Shown here piece after piece: positions 25,292 through 34,962 of a stretch of 64,000 nt of DNA. The translations under genes were made by a program, and so were the position numbers. The notes beneath the pieces are model-generated. The model worked only from the letters and a program-made list of their open reading frames with translations. It made no database searches and had not been told where the DNA came from. Each line of letters opens with the position of its first letter. Positions within the stretch are counted from its first letter, which is position 1. This DNA comes from an uncultured Chloroflexota bacterium. Its GTDB lineage: Bacteria > Chloroflexota > UBA11872 > VXNJ01. The stretch lies in contig CAJWLF010000001.1 in NCBI GenBank assembly GCA_913043205.1, positions 62,001 through 126,000 of the forward strand, given 5' to 3'.

Positions 25292-26200
25292 TTGAGTAGT
25301 GAAGTGCAAGTTGTCGTGGTTCATTATCGGACGCCGGACCTGCTACGACAGTGCCTTAAATCTCTGTTTTCCGGGAGTATGATACCGGGCAAGATAGTGG
25401 TTGTTGATAGCGCTTCTGAAGACGATTCTTTTAGAGCTGTGATGAAGAATTATCCGGCTACTGAGACGATCTCTCTTTCAGAGAATCTGGGATTTGGGGC
25501 TGCGGCCAACACCGGTGTGTCTATGTGTGTTGGGGATAATGTGGCAATACTCAATGCAGACGTGTTTGTGGAAGAGCGATGTTTAGAGGAATTGACGAAG
25601 GCTTTAATAGATAACGAGGATTGGGCTATTGCTGCGCCTTCATTGGTGTCAACTGATGGTACTGTTCAGCCTTCGGGATACGACTTTCCAGATATCGCTG
25701 ATGCGTTTAAGGATCTGGCTCCCGATTTCGCGGCCTACTGGGCGCGAAATCAGTCACAAAATGATGCCGCTGAATCTGTGGGCAAGACTATAGGGTATCC
25801 ACTCGGAGCAATTATGCTTGTTAAAAAAAGCATCTTTGATCAAGCCGGAGGATTCGACGAGCGATATTTCTTGTACTCTGAAGAAATAGATTTATGTCGC
25901 CGAATATCTAATTTGGGACACGGAGTAGGTCATGTCCCATATGCTCGTGCTGTTCATATTGGTGGGGCAAGCACAAGTCAGAACCGACTTTCGTCCATAA
26001 GCCATCTATATTTAAGTAAACTGACCTATTTCTACAGACATCATCCTAGGCTATATGCGATAGCGGCACATGTGAGTATTTTGATAGGGTTGAGTATTAA
26101 TCCTTTGAGAGCCATTCTTCCACGCCAGGATAGTTTAGGGTTGACACCTGTAGGTTATTGGAATTTGTTCCGTGACATAGTTAGATACAGACCGCGATGA
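25292..26200 (+). CDS. Glycosyltransferase family 2
   Basis: About 302 residues with a GT-A fold: VVVVHYRTPDLLRQCLKSL, IVVVDSASEDDS, a donor/metal segment NADVFV, and GGFDERYFLYSEEIDLCRR near 195, typical of rhamnosyl- and other GT2 enzymes building surface polysaccharides. A frame open from TTG 25265 would begin on a TTGACA sequence; TTG 25292 after GGCAGG is preferred, but the start is uncertain. First of five glycosyltransferase genes on this strand. Confidence 0.87.
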   Translation: MSSEVQVVVVHYRTPDLLRQCLKSLFSGSMIPGKIVVVDSASEDDSFRAVMKNYPATETISLSENLGFGAAANTGVSMCVGDNVAILNADVFVEERCLEELTKALIDNEDWAIAAPSLVSTDGTVQPSGYDFPDIADAFKDLAPDFAAYWARNQSQNDAAESVGKTIGYPLGAIMLVKKSIFDQAGGFDERYFLYSEEIDLCRRISNLGHGVGHVPYARAVHIGGASTSQNRLSSISHLYLSKLTYFYRHHPRLYAIAAHVSILIGLSINPLRAILPRQDSLGLTPVGYWNLFRDIVRYRPR

Positions 26201-26206
26201 TCCAGA

Positions 26207-26974
26207 TTGAATAAGTCTAAATCTAGTGTGGCGGCTGTAGTTATTGTTATGAATGAGGGTCATCGGATTGCGAGGTGTTTAGAGAGACTTCAATGGGCTG
26301 ATCGGCTGGTGGTTGTGGATGCGTTTAGTACGGATGATACTGTATTAGTGGCCGAAGAATCGGGGGCTGAGGTTCTCCAAAGGAGATGGGTGAATTTTGC
26401 TGACCAACGCAATTTTGTGTTGCAAAATGTTGAAGCAGATTGGGTCGTATTTGTGGATGCTGATGAAATTATGCCTAGTAATTTAGCTGATGAAATATGC
26501 GAGGCTATAATTAGCGATTCTGGGTTTTCAGCTTACTGGATACCGCGGAGAAACAATATTTTCGGCCATGAAATGTTTGGCGCAGGTTGGTATCCAGACT
26601 ATCAATTGAGAGTGATTAAGCGCGGATGTGCCAATTTTGATACAACTCGTCCTGTTCATGAAATAGCGATTGTAGATGGTCAATGCGGACACCTAAGGGC
26701 ACACTTGATTCATCATGGTCCTAAATCTATAAGAGAGTTTAGAGCACGCCAAGATTCGTATGTTGAGTTGCAGGCTGAAGGACTCAATATGCGTGGGGTG
26801 CGGGCCCGTATGCATAGCCCTATTAGTCAGGCGATTAGGGAATGGTTTCGTAGAATGATTGTTTTAAAAGGTTATAGGGATGGACAATACGGGTTATTGG
26901 CAGCCTGCTTAATGGCTGAACATGAGTTCAAGGTTTATAGGAATCTGGTTCATATACAGGGTCATACTGATTGA
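26207..26974 (+). CDS. Glycosyltransferase family 2 (WaaE/KdtX-like)
   Basis: 255 residues: AAVVIVMNEGHRIARCLERLQWADRLVVVDAFSTDDT, an ADQRNFVLQNVEADWVVFVDADEIMP metal-site region (DAD), and YPDYQLRVIKRG near 130. This is the WaaE-type branch, members of which add glucose to lipopolysaccharide core or other glycans. Start TTG 26207, six bases after the previous gene; its TGA overlaps the next ATG. Confidence 0.88.
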   Translation: MNKSKSSVAAVVIVMNEGHRIARCLERLQWADRLVVVDAFSTDDTVLVAEESGAEVLQRRWVNFADQRNFVLQNVEADWVVFVDADEIMPSNLADEICEAIISDSGFSAYWIPRRNNIFGHEMFGAGWYPDYQLRVIKRGCANFDTTRPVHEIAIVDGQCGHLRAHLIHHGPKSIREFRARQDSYVELQAEGLNMRGVRARMHSPISQAIREWFRRMIVLKGYRDGQYGLLAACLMAEHEFKVYRNLVHIQGHTD

Positions 26975-27906
26975 TGGATATCACGATAGGTGTGGTCAGT
27001 TTTGAAGCATCGGCATTGCTTCGCAAATGTTTGCTAGCGGCAATGAGAGAATTGGATGAGAGCGAATTAATTGGAGAAGTGATGGTTGTGGACAACGCCT
27101 CTAAAGAGCCTGAGGTTAGACAGGCTATCGATGACTGTGGGATATCGAATGTGATGTACAACTCGACAAATGTTGGGTTTGGTAGTGCTTGCAATCAAAT
27201 AATGGAGCGCTCTAACGCTGAAATAGTCGTCTTGTTGAATCCTGATGTTGAAATGCTTAACGGCAGTTTGCAAGTGCTAATAGATGCTTTGATTGCCAAC
27301 GAAAAGACCTTAATGGTGGGTCCTACTTTGCTTCGTGCTGATGGGCAGGTACAACGACAAAAGCATGTTTTTCCGGGAGTAATCGACTGGTTGCTGGATG
27401 GAACTATATGGGAGAGGTCTTTGTTGGGGGCGTGGTATTTAGGACAGTCTTACAATCGTTATGATCATATCTCTACAAGCAATGTGGATTGGATTGAGGG
27501 AGCGTGTATGGCCGTCAAGCGTGTGGAATTGATTCGACATGGTGGATTTGACGAGTCGTTTTTTATGTACTGTGAGGAACTAGATTTATGTCATCGATTG
27601 TCCAAATCTTCTCAGTATAAGGTCCAATGTGTTAAAGAAGCACGTGCGATTCATCATGGGGGAGGAAGCACGATTGGAGTGCTTGGGCCAATGAGGAGGG
27701 AATTTTTCAGGAGTAAAGTGCTCTATGCAAATAGATGCTGGGGTAGGGTGGCTGCGCTTTGTTTTCGCGGATGGTATTTGGCAAGTCTACTGATGGAGCT
27801 AGCTGTACAGTGTGTTAAGACACTGTTGCCTATTGGCGATACTATAGGGAAAAGGCGATCCGTTGGCATATTAATTAAGACGATTCTTGGACTTATAGGG
27901 AATTGA
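26974..27906 (+). CDS. Glycosyltransferase family 2
   Basis: 310 residues, similar in layout to the GT2 gene at 25.3 kb, so the two are probably paralogs. ITIGVVSFEASALLRKCL, VMVVDNASKEP, NVGFGSACNQIM, LLNPDVEM (metal/donor site), WIEGACMAVKR and GGFDESFFMYCEELDLCHRL. The C-terminal 50 residues contain a hydrophobic stretch that may associate with the membrane. ATG 26974 overlaps the previous stop (ATGA-type coupling). Confidence 0.88.
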   Translation: MDITIGVVSFEASALLRKCLLAAMRELDESELIGEVMVVDNASKEPEVRQAIDDCGISNVMYNSTNVGFGSACNQIMERSNAEIVVLLNPDVEMLNGSLQVLIDALIANEKTLMVGPTLLRADGQVQRQKHVFPGVIDWLLDGTIWERSLLGAWYLGQSYNRYDHISTSNVDWIEGACMAVKRVELIRHGGFDESFFMYCEELDLCHRLSKSSQYKVQCVKEARAIHHGGGSTIGVLGPMRREFFRSKVLYANRCWGRVAALCFRGWYLASLLMELAVQCVKTLLPIGDTIGKRRSVGILIKTILGLIGN

Positions 27907-27922
27907 ATGGAATTGTTCTTGC

Positions 27923-29113
27923 ATGTATAACGAGAGACTTGGGAATGTGCTGTACGTATCTGGAGAGTATCCTCCAACGATAGGCGGTGTTGGTGATCAT
28001 GCCCGGTTGCTGCGCGAACATATAGAACTAGCTGGCGTTTCAACATATTTGATGACGAGCACCAAATCGTTTCGTAAGCACCCAGAAAATGTTCTAGCTA
28101 TCGCAAAAAACTGGGGCTACCGAGAAGTGTACAAAGTAGCTGCGATCGCCAAAAACACCAACGCTACGATAATCCACATACATTATCAATCCGGAGCTTT
28201 TGATTTGCATCCAGCTATAAATATTTTACCCCGCATACTGCGTATGAGTGGTAGGCATTTTAGAATAGTGACAACATTTCATGACTTAAGCTTGCCGTAC
28301 ATTTTCCCTAAAGCAGGAAAGTTGCGGGAATTGTCTGTCAATAGGATGCTGACGGATAGTCATGGAGTAATTTTTGTGAGTCCTGAAGACGCATCTAAAG
28401 CGGGAAGGGATGTATGCCTGTCGGTAAATATGCCAAATGAGGATCCACGTGGCTTTTCCAGTTTGATCCCGGTGGGCCCCACAGTAAACAATGTGCACCG
28501 TTTGCTTGACAAAAGAACCGTAAAGAAACGTTTTGGGATTGCAGAACACTCTTTTGTCATAGGTTATGTTGGCTTCCAGCAAAGAAACAAAGGCATTGAT
28601 GTGTTCAATCGATCTTTGCAGCTAGTTCGGGATTTACCGGGTGAGAATGTAGTGATGCTGATAGGTGCGTCGTCTCCTCGATCTAAAGGCAGTAGCGTTG
28701 ACGACTTTCAGGGTGTTTTCCCTCCCTCTAACTGGAGTGTTGTTGAGACTGGGCAAGCCTCCCATAATGAAATGTCTCTTGCTCTGGCTGCGTGTGACGT
28801 ATGCGTCTTGCCGTTTTCAGAAGGACTCTCCTTACGTAGAGGAAGTTTTATGAATGCCATATCTCATGGTTTGCCAGTTATAACCACGCAACCTTCCTCT
28901 GATTTGCCTAGTGTAACTAATGGGGTGAATGTCGTATTTGTGCCTCGTGATGCGGCGGATCCTATAGCCAGATCAATTATGGAGTTACATGGTGATATCA
29001 ATAAGCGCGCAAATATAGGAGTAGGGGCTTTTCAATTAAGTGAAGTGTATAGCTGGAAGAACAACGCGAAGCGCACATTGCAGTTGTACGAAAAAGTCGT
29101 TGAATGTTCTTAG
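27923..29113 (+). CDS. Glycosyltransferase family 4 (GT-B)
   Basis: 396 residues. The N-terminal domain has YVSGEYPPTIGGVGDHARLL (acceptor side) and the C-terminal domain has IGYVGFQQRNKGIDVFNRSLQL and a CVLPFSEGLSLRRGSFMNAISHGLPVITT region with the conserved donor-site glutamate. These retaining enzymes use nucleotide sugars such as GDP-mannose. Fourth in the glycan cluster, 16 bases after the GT2 gene. Confidence 0.87.
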   Translation: MYNERLGNVLYVSGEYPPTIGGVGDHARLLREHIELAGVSTYLMTSTKSFRKHPENVLAIAKNWGYREVYKVAAIAKNTNATIIHIHYQSGAFDLHPAINILPRILRMSGRHFRIVTTFHDLSLPYIFPKAGKLRELSVNRMLTDSHGVIFVSPEDASKAGRDVCLSVNMPNEDPRGFSSLIPVGPTVNNVHRLLDKRTVKKRFGIAEHSFVIGYVGFQQRNKGIDVFNRSLQLVRDLPGENVVMLIGASSPRSKGSSVDDFQGVFPPSNWSVVETGQASHNEMSLALAACDVCVLPFSEGLSLRRGSFMNAISHGLPVITTQPSSDLPSVTNGVNVVFVPRDAADPIARSIMELHGDINKRANIGVGAFQLSEVYSWKNNAKRTLQLYEKVVECS

Positions 29114-29126
29114 TGTGCATCCATTT

Positions 29127-31169
29127 ATGAAGTCGGCAATGCAATTCGTTAAGACCTCAGACGCATTGTCTTGGGTATCCGAAAACCGAATGATTACATG
29201 TGCCACATTGCTGGCGCTAGTTTTAAGAGTTTGGCGAATAGATCAGTTAGGGCAATTCGATTTCGATGAGGTGGCTAGTGTTTGGTATGCGAAAATGAAT
29301 CTAGCGGACACCATCTCCGCCATTGCTGCTGCCCCATTTGAACATCCTCCAGGGTATTACATAGCTTTGGGATATTGGATAAAGATATTCGGAGAATCCG
29401 AAGAAATGGTTAGGCTGTTTTCAGTTCCGGCAGGAGTCTTCCTGGTACCGTTAACTTTCCTGATTGGAAGACGTGTGTTCGGTCGGTCTTCAGCGATTAT
29501 TGCTTCATATATTGTGGCAGCATCACCGGTTTTGATCTTTTATAGCCGCGAGGCCAGGATGTACGCGTATGCCACTCTCTTCGGTGTCTTATGCTTGTAT
29601 TTATTCATGCATGCTATTGAAGGCAAGCGTAATCGTTACTGGATGGCCCTTGGATTAGTTGTAGTTGTTGGCATTTTTGTGGATTATTCAGTTCTCTATG
29701 CTCTATTAGCAATGAATTTGCTGTTAATTGTGGAGCGTAAGACAAGACCTGGATTGTTGCCTAAGTTCATCCTGTTTCAGATTGTGCCCGTCGTTTGTCT
29801 AGGGGCCTGGCTATTTGCTTCAAAAGGTGTTGCTCAAAGCTTGCCAGCATGGAATACCGGCAACATAACGTATGGCCTAATTTCTCACACTCTGCATGTT
29901 GCGTGGCTTGACATGACGGCTGGGATCGAGAGTATTAGGGGAGGTAGGGCGGCGATTGCGGTAGGGGTTCTCCTCGGATCTGCAGGATTAATGGGGTGGG
30001 CTGGAGGTTTATTATATGAGAAAGCTAGGATACTACATTTCTATTCCGCGGCAGTGTTGTTGGGTTTGATTGTGCTATTGCTGTTTGACAAGGAATATCA
30101 GCCTCGATATCTAATGATGAGCGTTATCCCTTTGGCGCTGTTTGCGGGAAGTTTTATCGGTCGTATTCGATTAAATGACAGAGTTATGTTGGGGATCGCT
30201 TTGATGTTGTTCGTTGCCGGCCCATTGTATGCCTCACGGCATTATTACTACGGCTATGAGCGTGGTGACTATGGTGCTATAACAGGAGCGGTTCGGTCAT
30301 TGGCTTTGCCAGCTCCTAAACAACTGGATCCGCTCAAATATAGGGATGCGGTAGTCCTTGCTGGGCCATGGCAAGGTTGGTTTTGGAGGCATTACTTTCC
30401 GGGTTTTGAGAAAGAAATTGATGTGTGGTTTATACCTGATGAAGTGCCCCCCGCTGTTGGTTGGGAGGAAGTGAAAGATAAATTAGGTAGAGCATCGAAT
30501 AATCATAATCGAGTGTGGGTAGTACTGAGTGCACTGAGACAATCTGATCCTAATGGCTATGTAGAACGATGGCTAAACGTTAACCTGTGGCGGGCCCGGG
30601 ATTCGGTGTATCGGAATGGGGTGTTGCAATTATATCTAACCAATAAGGCCAACATGGTGTCTCGTAATTCAGGATCGCTGATTGCGGACAATGGATTTCG
30701 AATACAGGCTATCGAATTTGAAGGTAAAAGGTCTGACCAGCCAGCACAACCATTAGGTAATGGCATAAGATTTACGTTTCGAATTGAGAACGGTCTACGT
30801 TTGGATTACGACATGCTAATTAAAGTCCGGCTGCAGAATCGGATCACTGGAAATAATTATGGCCGTGACTTTTACCCATTAAATGTGCATGGTAGGCGAA
30901 GCTCTCAATGGGATGCTGGGGAGCGGATAGTGGGAAAAATTGCCGTCTGGATTCCCGCGGCAGCTGGTCCAGGTGATTATGATGCTTATGTGAGCCTAAT
31001 CGATGCGCGAGGTCAACCTATGATGTTAGACGGGGACATAGTAGGTATTAGTCGAACTGAAACGAACGAGTTGTATTTGGGGTCTAGTGTGCTGGCTGAA
31101 GCCCGTGATCACATGTTGGATGATAGAGAGATCTTCGACCTTTATGGAGCTCCTATTTACGATCGCTGA
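29127..31169 (+). CDS. Membrane glycosyltransferase of the PMT/ArnT (GT-C) type
   Basis: About 680 residues from ATG 29127; a longer frame from 29040 would overlap the previous gene. An acidic motif FDFDEV in the first luminal loop, HPPGYYIALGYW and about ten membrane spans up to residue 390 match polyprenol-phosphate-sugar-dependent GT-C enzymes. A soluble C-terminal domain of about 290 residues, beta-rich by eye, resembles accessory carbohydrate-binding modules. It would act on the outer face of the membrane. The stop overlaps the convergent flippase gene by 13 bases. Confidence 0.82.
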   Translation: MKSAMQFVKTSDALSWVSENRMITCATLLALVLRVWRIDQLGQFDFDEVASVWYAKMNLADTISAIAAAPFEHPPGYYIALGYWIKIFGESEEMVRLFSVPAGVFLVPLTFLIGRRVFGRSSAIIASYIVAASPVLIFYSREARMYAYATLFGVLCLYLFMHAIEGKRNRYWMALGLVVVVGIFVDYSVLYALLAMNLLLIVERKTRPGLLPKFILFQIVPVVCLGAWLFASKGVAQSLPAWNTGNITYGLISHTLHVAWLDMTAGIESIRGGRAAIAVGVLLGSAGLMGWAGGLLYEKARILHFYSAAVLLGLIVLLLFDKEYQPRYLMMSVIPLALFAGSFIGRIRLNDRVMLGIALMLFVAGPLYASRHYYYGYERGDYGAITGAVRSLALPAPKQLDPLKYRDAVVLAGPWQGWFWRHYFPGFEKEIDVWFIPDEVPPAVGWEEVKDKLGRASNNHNRVWVVLSALRQSDPNGYVERWLNVNLWRARDSVYRNGVLQLYLTNKANMVSRNSGSLIADNGFRIQAIEFEGKRSDQPAQPLGNGIRFTFRIENGLRLDYDMLIKVRLQNRITGNNYGRDFYPLNVHGRRSSQWDAGERIVGKIAVWIPAAAGPGDYDAYVSLIDARGQPMMLDGDIVGISRTETNELYLGSSVLAEARDHMLDDREIFDLYGAPIYDR

Positions 31170-32746
31170 TCGGTGAGTAATAAAGCGCGTTTGAGCTCTA
31201 GTAGTTCCCGTATAGATATCGCTTTAAGTAATAACAACATGATTAGATAGATCAGTAGCGAGGTTATTAGCGCCACCAACCAGGGGCTGCTAGCAAGTAA
31301 AAGTAGATACACTGTCATGACAGTAGCAGCGATGAGGGGCTTCACGGTTAATTCTGCAATTATTTGAACCAAAGCTCTATCTGCCAACAGTATTAAATAG
31401 ATTATAAGTAATAATATTTCTGCGATGATTGTGGTATATGCTGCTGCTAATAGGCCAATAATTGGCAGTAATATTAGGTTTAGAGTGATGTTGGTAAGGC
31501 TGGCGATTGCAAAGGCGACTGTTATTTCTCGGAGTCGGTCAACTGAAATAAGTATGTATTGAAGTAAGCCATTCAGGTAGGAAAACGGTAGAAACCACAT
31601 CAATATGGTCAACGCGTCACCCCCTTCGGGTAAGAATTGGTCTCCCCAAAATGTTTCTATAATGTTAGATCCAAACACGGTAAATATAACGCAGGTGGGA
31701 GCTGCAATTATTACTAGAGCTTTCCAAGCGCGGCTGAACCATTTATGTAGCTCATGTGTATCTTCTGAAAGCCGTGCAAATACTGGGAACAATGGCAATA
31801 CGATAGCGGAGGGTATGATGGCTGCTGCGTTTACGAATTTGTATGCAGCATTGTATTTGCCGACGGCTTCCGTACCACGTATTGGCTGGATAAACATAAT
31901 GTCAATTTGGAAGAAAATAGTAGCGAGTAGTTCGTTGAGCATTAGTGGGAATCCTTGCTTGATCAATGAAATGCTATCGTTGATGTTTGCCAGCCTTAAA
32001 TTTGCAGTAAGACCAAAAGATAGCGGTCTGGCTAGGGTGAACGAAGTTAACATTCCGGCTAATACAGCGACAATGCCTAGGCCTATAACTCCGGTCCCAT
32101 TTGTGAGCGTGAGTACGCCTCCGCCGATTGTCACGAGAGCTGTTCCGATTGAGGTTTTTGCTCTGAATTGCATGTCTTCATAAGCCGAATATATTGCCGC
32201 ATATGATTGGTTAAATAAATTAGGGACCAGTGAGAGCGAAAGCAAAACTGTAACGATAAATGTGTCTAAGGAAATTGTTTCTGCTTGAAAAAAAATCCAA
32301 GCTAGTGCCATCATGGCAGGGCAGCATATTAAGCACAGTAGCATTCGTATTGCCAACGCATTGCCAAATAGGATTTCTAGTCGCATAGGGTCGCGTGCGA
32401 GTTCTCTTGTAACGAGTGTGGATAATCCGAAGTTCGTTGCTGCTGCGAAGTATACGAACATGGTGGTAGCAAAAGCGTATTCTCCGTTTCCCGAAGGGCC
32501 CAATATCCGAAGTGCAATTATCCAGAATATCCAAAACAAGATCCTGTCCACTAAACCATTAAATAACAATGCTACGGTGTTTCTCGTGGCTCTTCTTGCA
32601 ACGTTAGCAAAATCGGTGGAGGTAGGTGGGGTAGTTGAGTGTCGGGATAAATTGATTAGGTAGGCCAGTCCGGATGTCAGGCTGGCAACGGACAGGACGG
32701 TAATAATAGTCTGGTTAGATTCGGCTGCCGCATCCAACATAATCAA
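31157..32746 (-). CDS. Polysaccharide flippase, Wzx/MOP superfamily
   Basis: 529 residues, with about 14 hydrophobic segments after an extra N-terminal span. DRILFWIFWIIALRILGPSGNGEYAF near 65 and GFPLMLNELLATIFFQIDIMFI near 265 follow the oligosaccharide-flippase pattern. It would move lipid-linked glycans made by the adjacent glycosyltransferases across the membrane. ATG 32740 is an alternative start. Convergent with the GT-C gene. Confidence 0.87.
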   Translation of the reverse strand: MIMLDAAAESNQTIITVLSVASLTSGLAYLINLSRHSTTPPTSTDFANVARRATRNTVALLFNGLVDRILFWIFWIIALRILGPSGNGEYAFATTMFVYFAAATNFGLSTLVTRELARDPMRLEILFGNALAIRMLLCLICCPAMMALAWIFFQAETISLDTFIVTVLLSLSLVPNLFNQSYAAIYSAYEDMQFRAKTSIGTALVTIGGGVLTLTNGTGVIGLGIVAVLAGMLTSFTLARPLSFGLTANLRLANINDSISLIKQGFPLMLNELLATIFFQIDIMFIQPIRGTEAVGKYNAAYKFVNAAAIIPSAIVLPLFPVFARLSEDTHELHKWFSRAWKALVIIAAPTCVIFTVFGSNIIETFWGDQFLPEGGDALTILMWFLPFSYLNGLLQYILISVDRLREITVAFAIASLTNITLNLILLPIIGLLAAAYTTIIAEILLLIIYLILLADRALVQIIAELTVKPLIAATVMTVYLLLLASSPWLVALITSLLIYLIMLLLLKAISIRELLELKRALLLTDQRS

Positions 32747-32780
32747 ACTCTCATTAATCCTTCAGCTTGGGAAAATATTG

Positions 32781-33776
32781 TCAGCTGTCGGACCAAGGTG
32801 TTGCCACTTCGGCAGCATGTACTACTGATTCAAAGGCTGGGTGCGATAAATATCGTTCTCCCGTGTCACAAAGTATGCAAACTATGACTTTGTCTTTGCT
32901 CTCCGGTTGCCTTGCAACTTTCAATGCTGCGGCGACTGATGCACCAGCTGAAACCCCGACGAAAATACCATCTTTTAAGGCCAATTCCCGAGCCGTCTTT
33001 TCCGCTTCCTCATCATCGATTTGTACTATTGTGTCTAATAAATGTGTGTCCAGCGTGTCTGGTACAAATCCAGCCCCAATCCCTTGGATTCGATGTGGTC
33101 CTGGTGGGCCGCCTGATAACACGGGGCTTCTAGATGGCTCTACTCCAATAACTTGAAGTGTTGGCTTTTTGGGTTTCAAGGCGCGAGCACAACCTGTGGC
33201 CGTTCCACCGGTTCCAACCGGGGAAATCAAAATGTCAATTTTGCCAGCGGTGTCTCTCCAAATCTCCTCGGCGGTAGTGCCTTCGTGTATGGAGGGATTA
33301 GCAGGGTTCTCGAACTGTTGCGGAATCCAACCGCCCGGTGTCATGTCCCGAATCTCTTCTGCTTTCGATATTGCTCCATTCATTCCATTAGGACCTGGCG
33401 TCAGAACTACCTTTGCTCCTAAAAGCATGAGTAGTTGCCTACGTTCGATACTCATTGTTTCTGGCATCGTTATTATGCATCTATAACCGCGAGCCGCTGC
33501 AATCATGGCTAATGAAATACCAGTGTTACCACTGGTGGGTTCGATAATGACGGATTTCTGTGGATTAATGACACCATCCGCTTCAGCCGTATTAATCATT
33601 GATAACGCTGTGCGATCTTTTACGCTACCTCCTGGGTTCTTTATTTCAAACTTTCCTAGGACAATAGCGCTTTTGTCATCGTTGATTCCCTTAATTTGTA
33701 CCAAAGGGGTGTTTCCAATTAACTCAGTGATGTCTGAGGCCACACCTGGCATGTGTACTCCACCTATGTTTGCCAT
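32781..33776 (-). CDS. cysK: Cysteine synthase (O-acetylserine sulfhydrylase)
   Basis: 331 residues, PLP fold type II. PLP lysine K53 in NPGGSVKDR, substrate loop EPTSGNTGISLAM, phosphate-binding GTGGTATG and a C-terminal Ser-type site CDTGERYLS. It makes cysteine from O-acetylserine and sulfide; cystathionine beta-synthase-type activity cannot be excluded. An upstream extension of about ten residues before MPGVASDITELIGNTPLV makes ATG at residue 9 an alternative start. Divergent from a TauE/SafE-type transporter. Confidence 0.93.
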   Translation of the reverse strand: MANIGGVHMPGVASDITELIGNTPLVQIKGINDDKSAIVLGKFEIKNPGGSVKDRTALSMINTAEADGVINPQKSVIIEPTSGNTGISLAMIAAARGYRCIITMPETMSIERRQLLMLLGAKVVLTPGPNGMNGAISKAEEIRDMTPGGWIPQQFENPANPSIHEGTTAEEIWRDTAGKIDILISPVGTGGTATGCARALKPKKPTLQVIGVEPSRSPVLSGGPPGPHRIQGIGAGFVPDTLDTHLLDTIVQIDDEEAEKTARELALKDGIFVGVSAGASVAAALKVARQPESKDKVIVCILCDTGERYLSHPAFESVVHAAEVATPWSDS

Positions 33777-34052
33777 ATATATGCTCGTCTCACATGGATT
33801 CGGAATTATTGACTCTAGCGGGTCATTATGAACACTAAACGGTTTACCTATGTTTGATAATACTATCCGAGGTAGCGACTTCGGAGGCTCTGGTCAATCT
33901 GCCGTTATATGAATCAGGTTAATATTACCCGACCTTGAATCAGAAGTATTCTTGTTGCCGACAGAGCGTGGTTTATAGACGATTGCCTTTGAAGGTAGTG
34001 TGGTTTGACTAATGAATCAGCTAACCACAGTGGTGAAAGGAATTAGTATCCA

Positions 34053-34838
34053 GTGCGCAGAATATCAATAATCAACTTTTTAAATCATCGCACTAAACTT
34101 ATGATCGGTGTCGTCGGTGGAGTGTTTAGTGGATTGGCCGGTATTGGCGGTGGTACTGTCATGGTGCCACTGATGGTTCAATACATAGGTATGCGTCAAG
34201 TCACAGCGCACGGGACTTCTCTAGCTATTGTCGTATTAACAGCTTTGGCAAGTGCGAGTGGCTACAGTAGATCTATGAGCATTGATTGGGCATTGGTCAT
34301 TTCCATAGCTATACCGTCCCTCCTTCTAGCTCCTAGTGGTGCCAAGGTGGCCAGCAAGCTTGATAACCTGGCATTGCGACGGTGTTTTGCGGCCTTTCTG
34401 TTGGTAGTAGCAGTACTCCTGTTTTTGGTAGCTAACCCTGAATCACTTTTGATAATGCCATGGAATGGCAAGCTATTGATAGCCATTCTAATAGGCCTTT
34501 TGGGAGGATTTTTGAGTGGGTTGCTTGGTATCGGTGGTGGTGTATTTGTCGTTCCCGCAGCTGTATTCTTGTTGTCGCAGACCCAACGTGATGCACAAGT
34601 TATTGCCCTGACTGTAATGATTCCAACTTCTATTTCTGGAACAATTGCTCACTGGCGGCTAGGTAATGTTGAATGGCATTCAGCCCTATGGATAGCAGTA
34701 CTATCAGTACCTGCAGGATTTATTTCTGGATATGTTGCTGGTGCTGTGGTTCCTGATCAATATTTACGATACGGTTTTATCGTTGTATTGGTATATTTTT
34801 CTTCGAGAATGTTTGGGTTCAGTACGCGAAAGCGATAG
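34053..34838 (+). CDS. TauE/SafE-family sulfite/sulfonate exporter-like membrane protein
   Basis: 261 residues, GTG start. Two inverted repeats each begin with a glycine-rich motif (SGLAGIGGG near 27, SGLLGIGGG near 158), with about eight membrane segments: the TauE/SafE (DUF81) layout. Members export sulfite, sulfoacetate or other anions. Lying back-to-back with cysK, a link to sulfur metabolism is reasonable but not proven. The 276-base divergent gap holds a GTGGTT/AACCAC inverted repeat (about 33999-34027). Confidence 0.85.
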   Translation: MRRISIINFLNHRTKLMIGVVGGVFSGLAGIGGGTVMVPLMVQYIGMRQVTAHGTSLAIVVLTALASASGYSRSMSIDWALVISIAIPSLLLAPSGAKVASKLDNLALRRCFAAFLLVVAVLLFLVANPESLLIMPWNGKLLIAILIGLLGGFLSGLLGIGGGVFVVPAAVFLLSQTQRDAQVIALTVMIPTSISGTIAHWRLGNVEWHSALWIAVLSVPAGFISGYVAGAVVPDQYLRYGFIVVLVYFSSRMFGFSTRKR

Positions 34839-34962
34839 CAGAAATTAATGGATCCGCTTTACATAATACTTTAAGCTCATTATGCAGTCTGTTAGGAGAT
34901 ACCATGATTTACCGGAGTAGGGATTGTCTGCAAACGGTTTTGAGTGATGGCGAGGATTTAGT

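Noticed and set aside
31605-32183. 192-codon plus-strand frame within the flippase gene
   Set aside because: Antisense to a clear 14-span flippase; composition is that of a complementary-frame shadow and no motif is seen.
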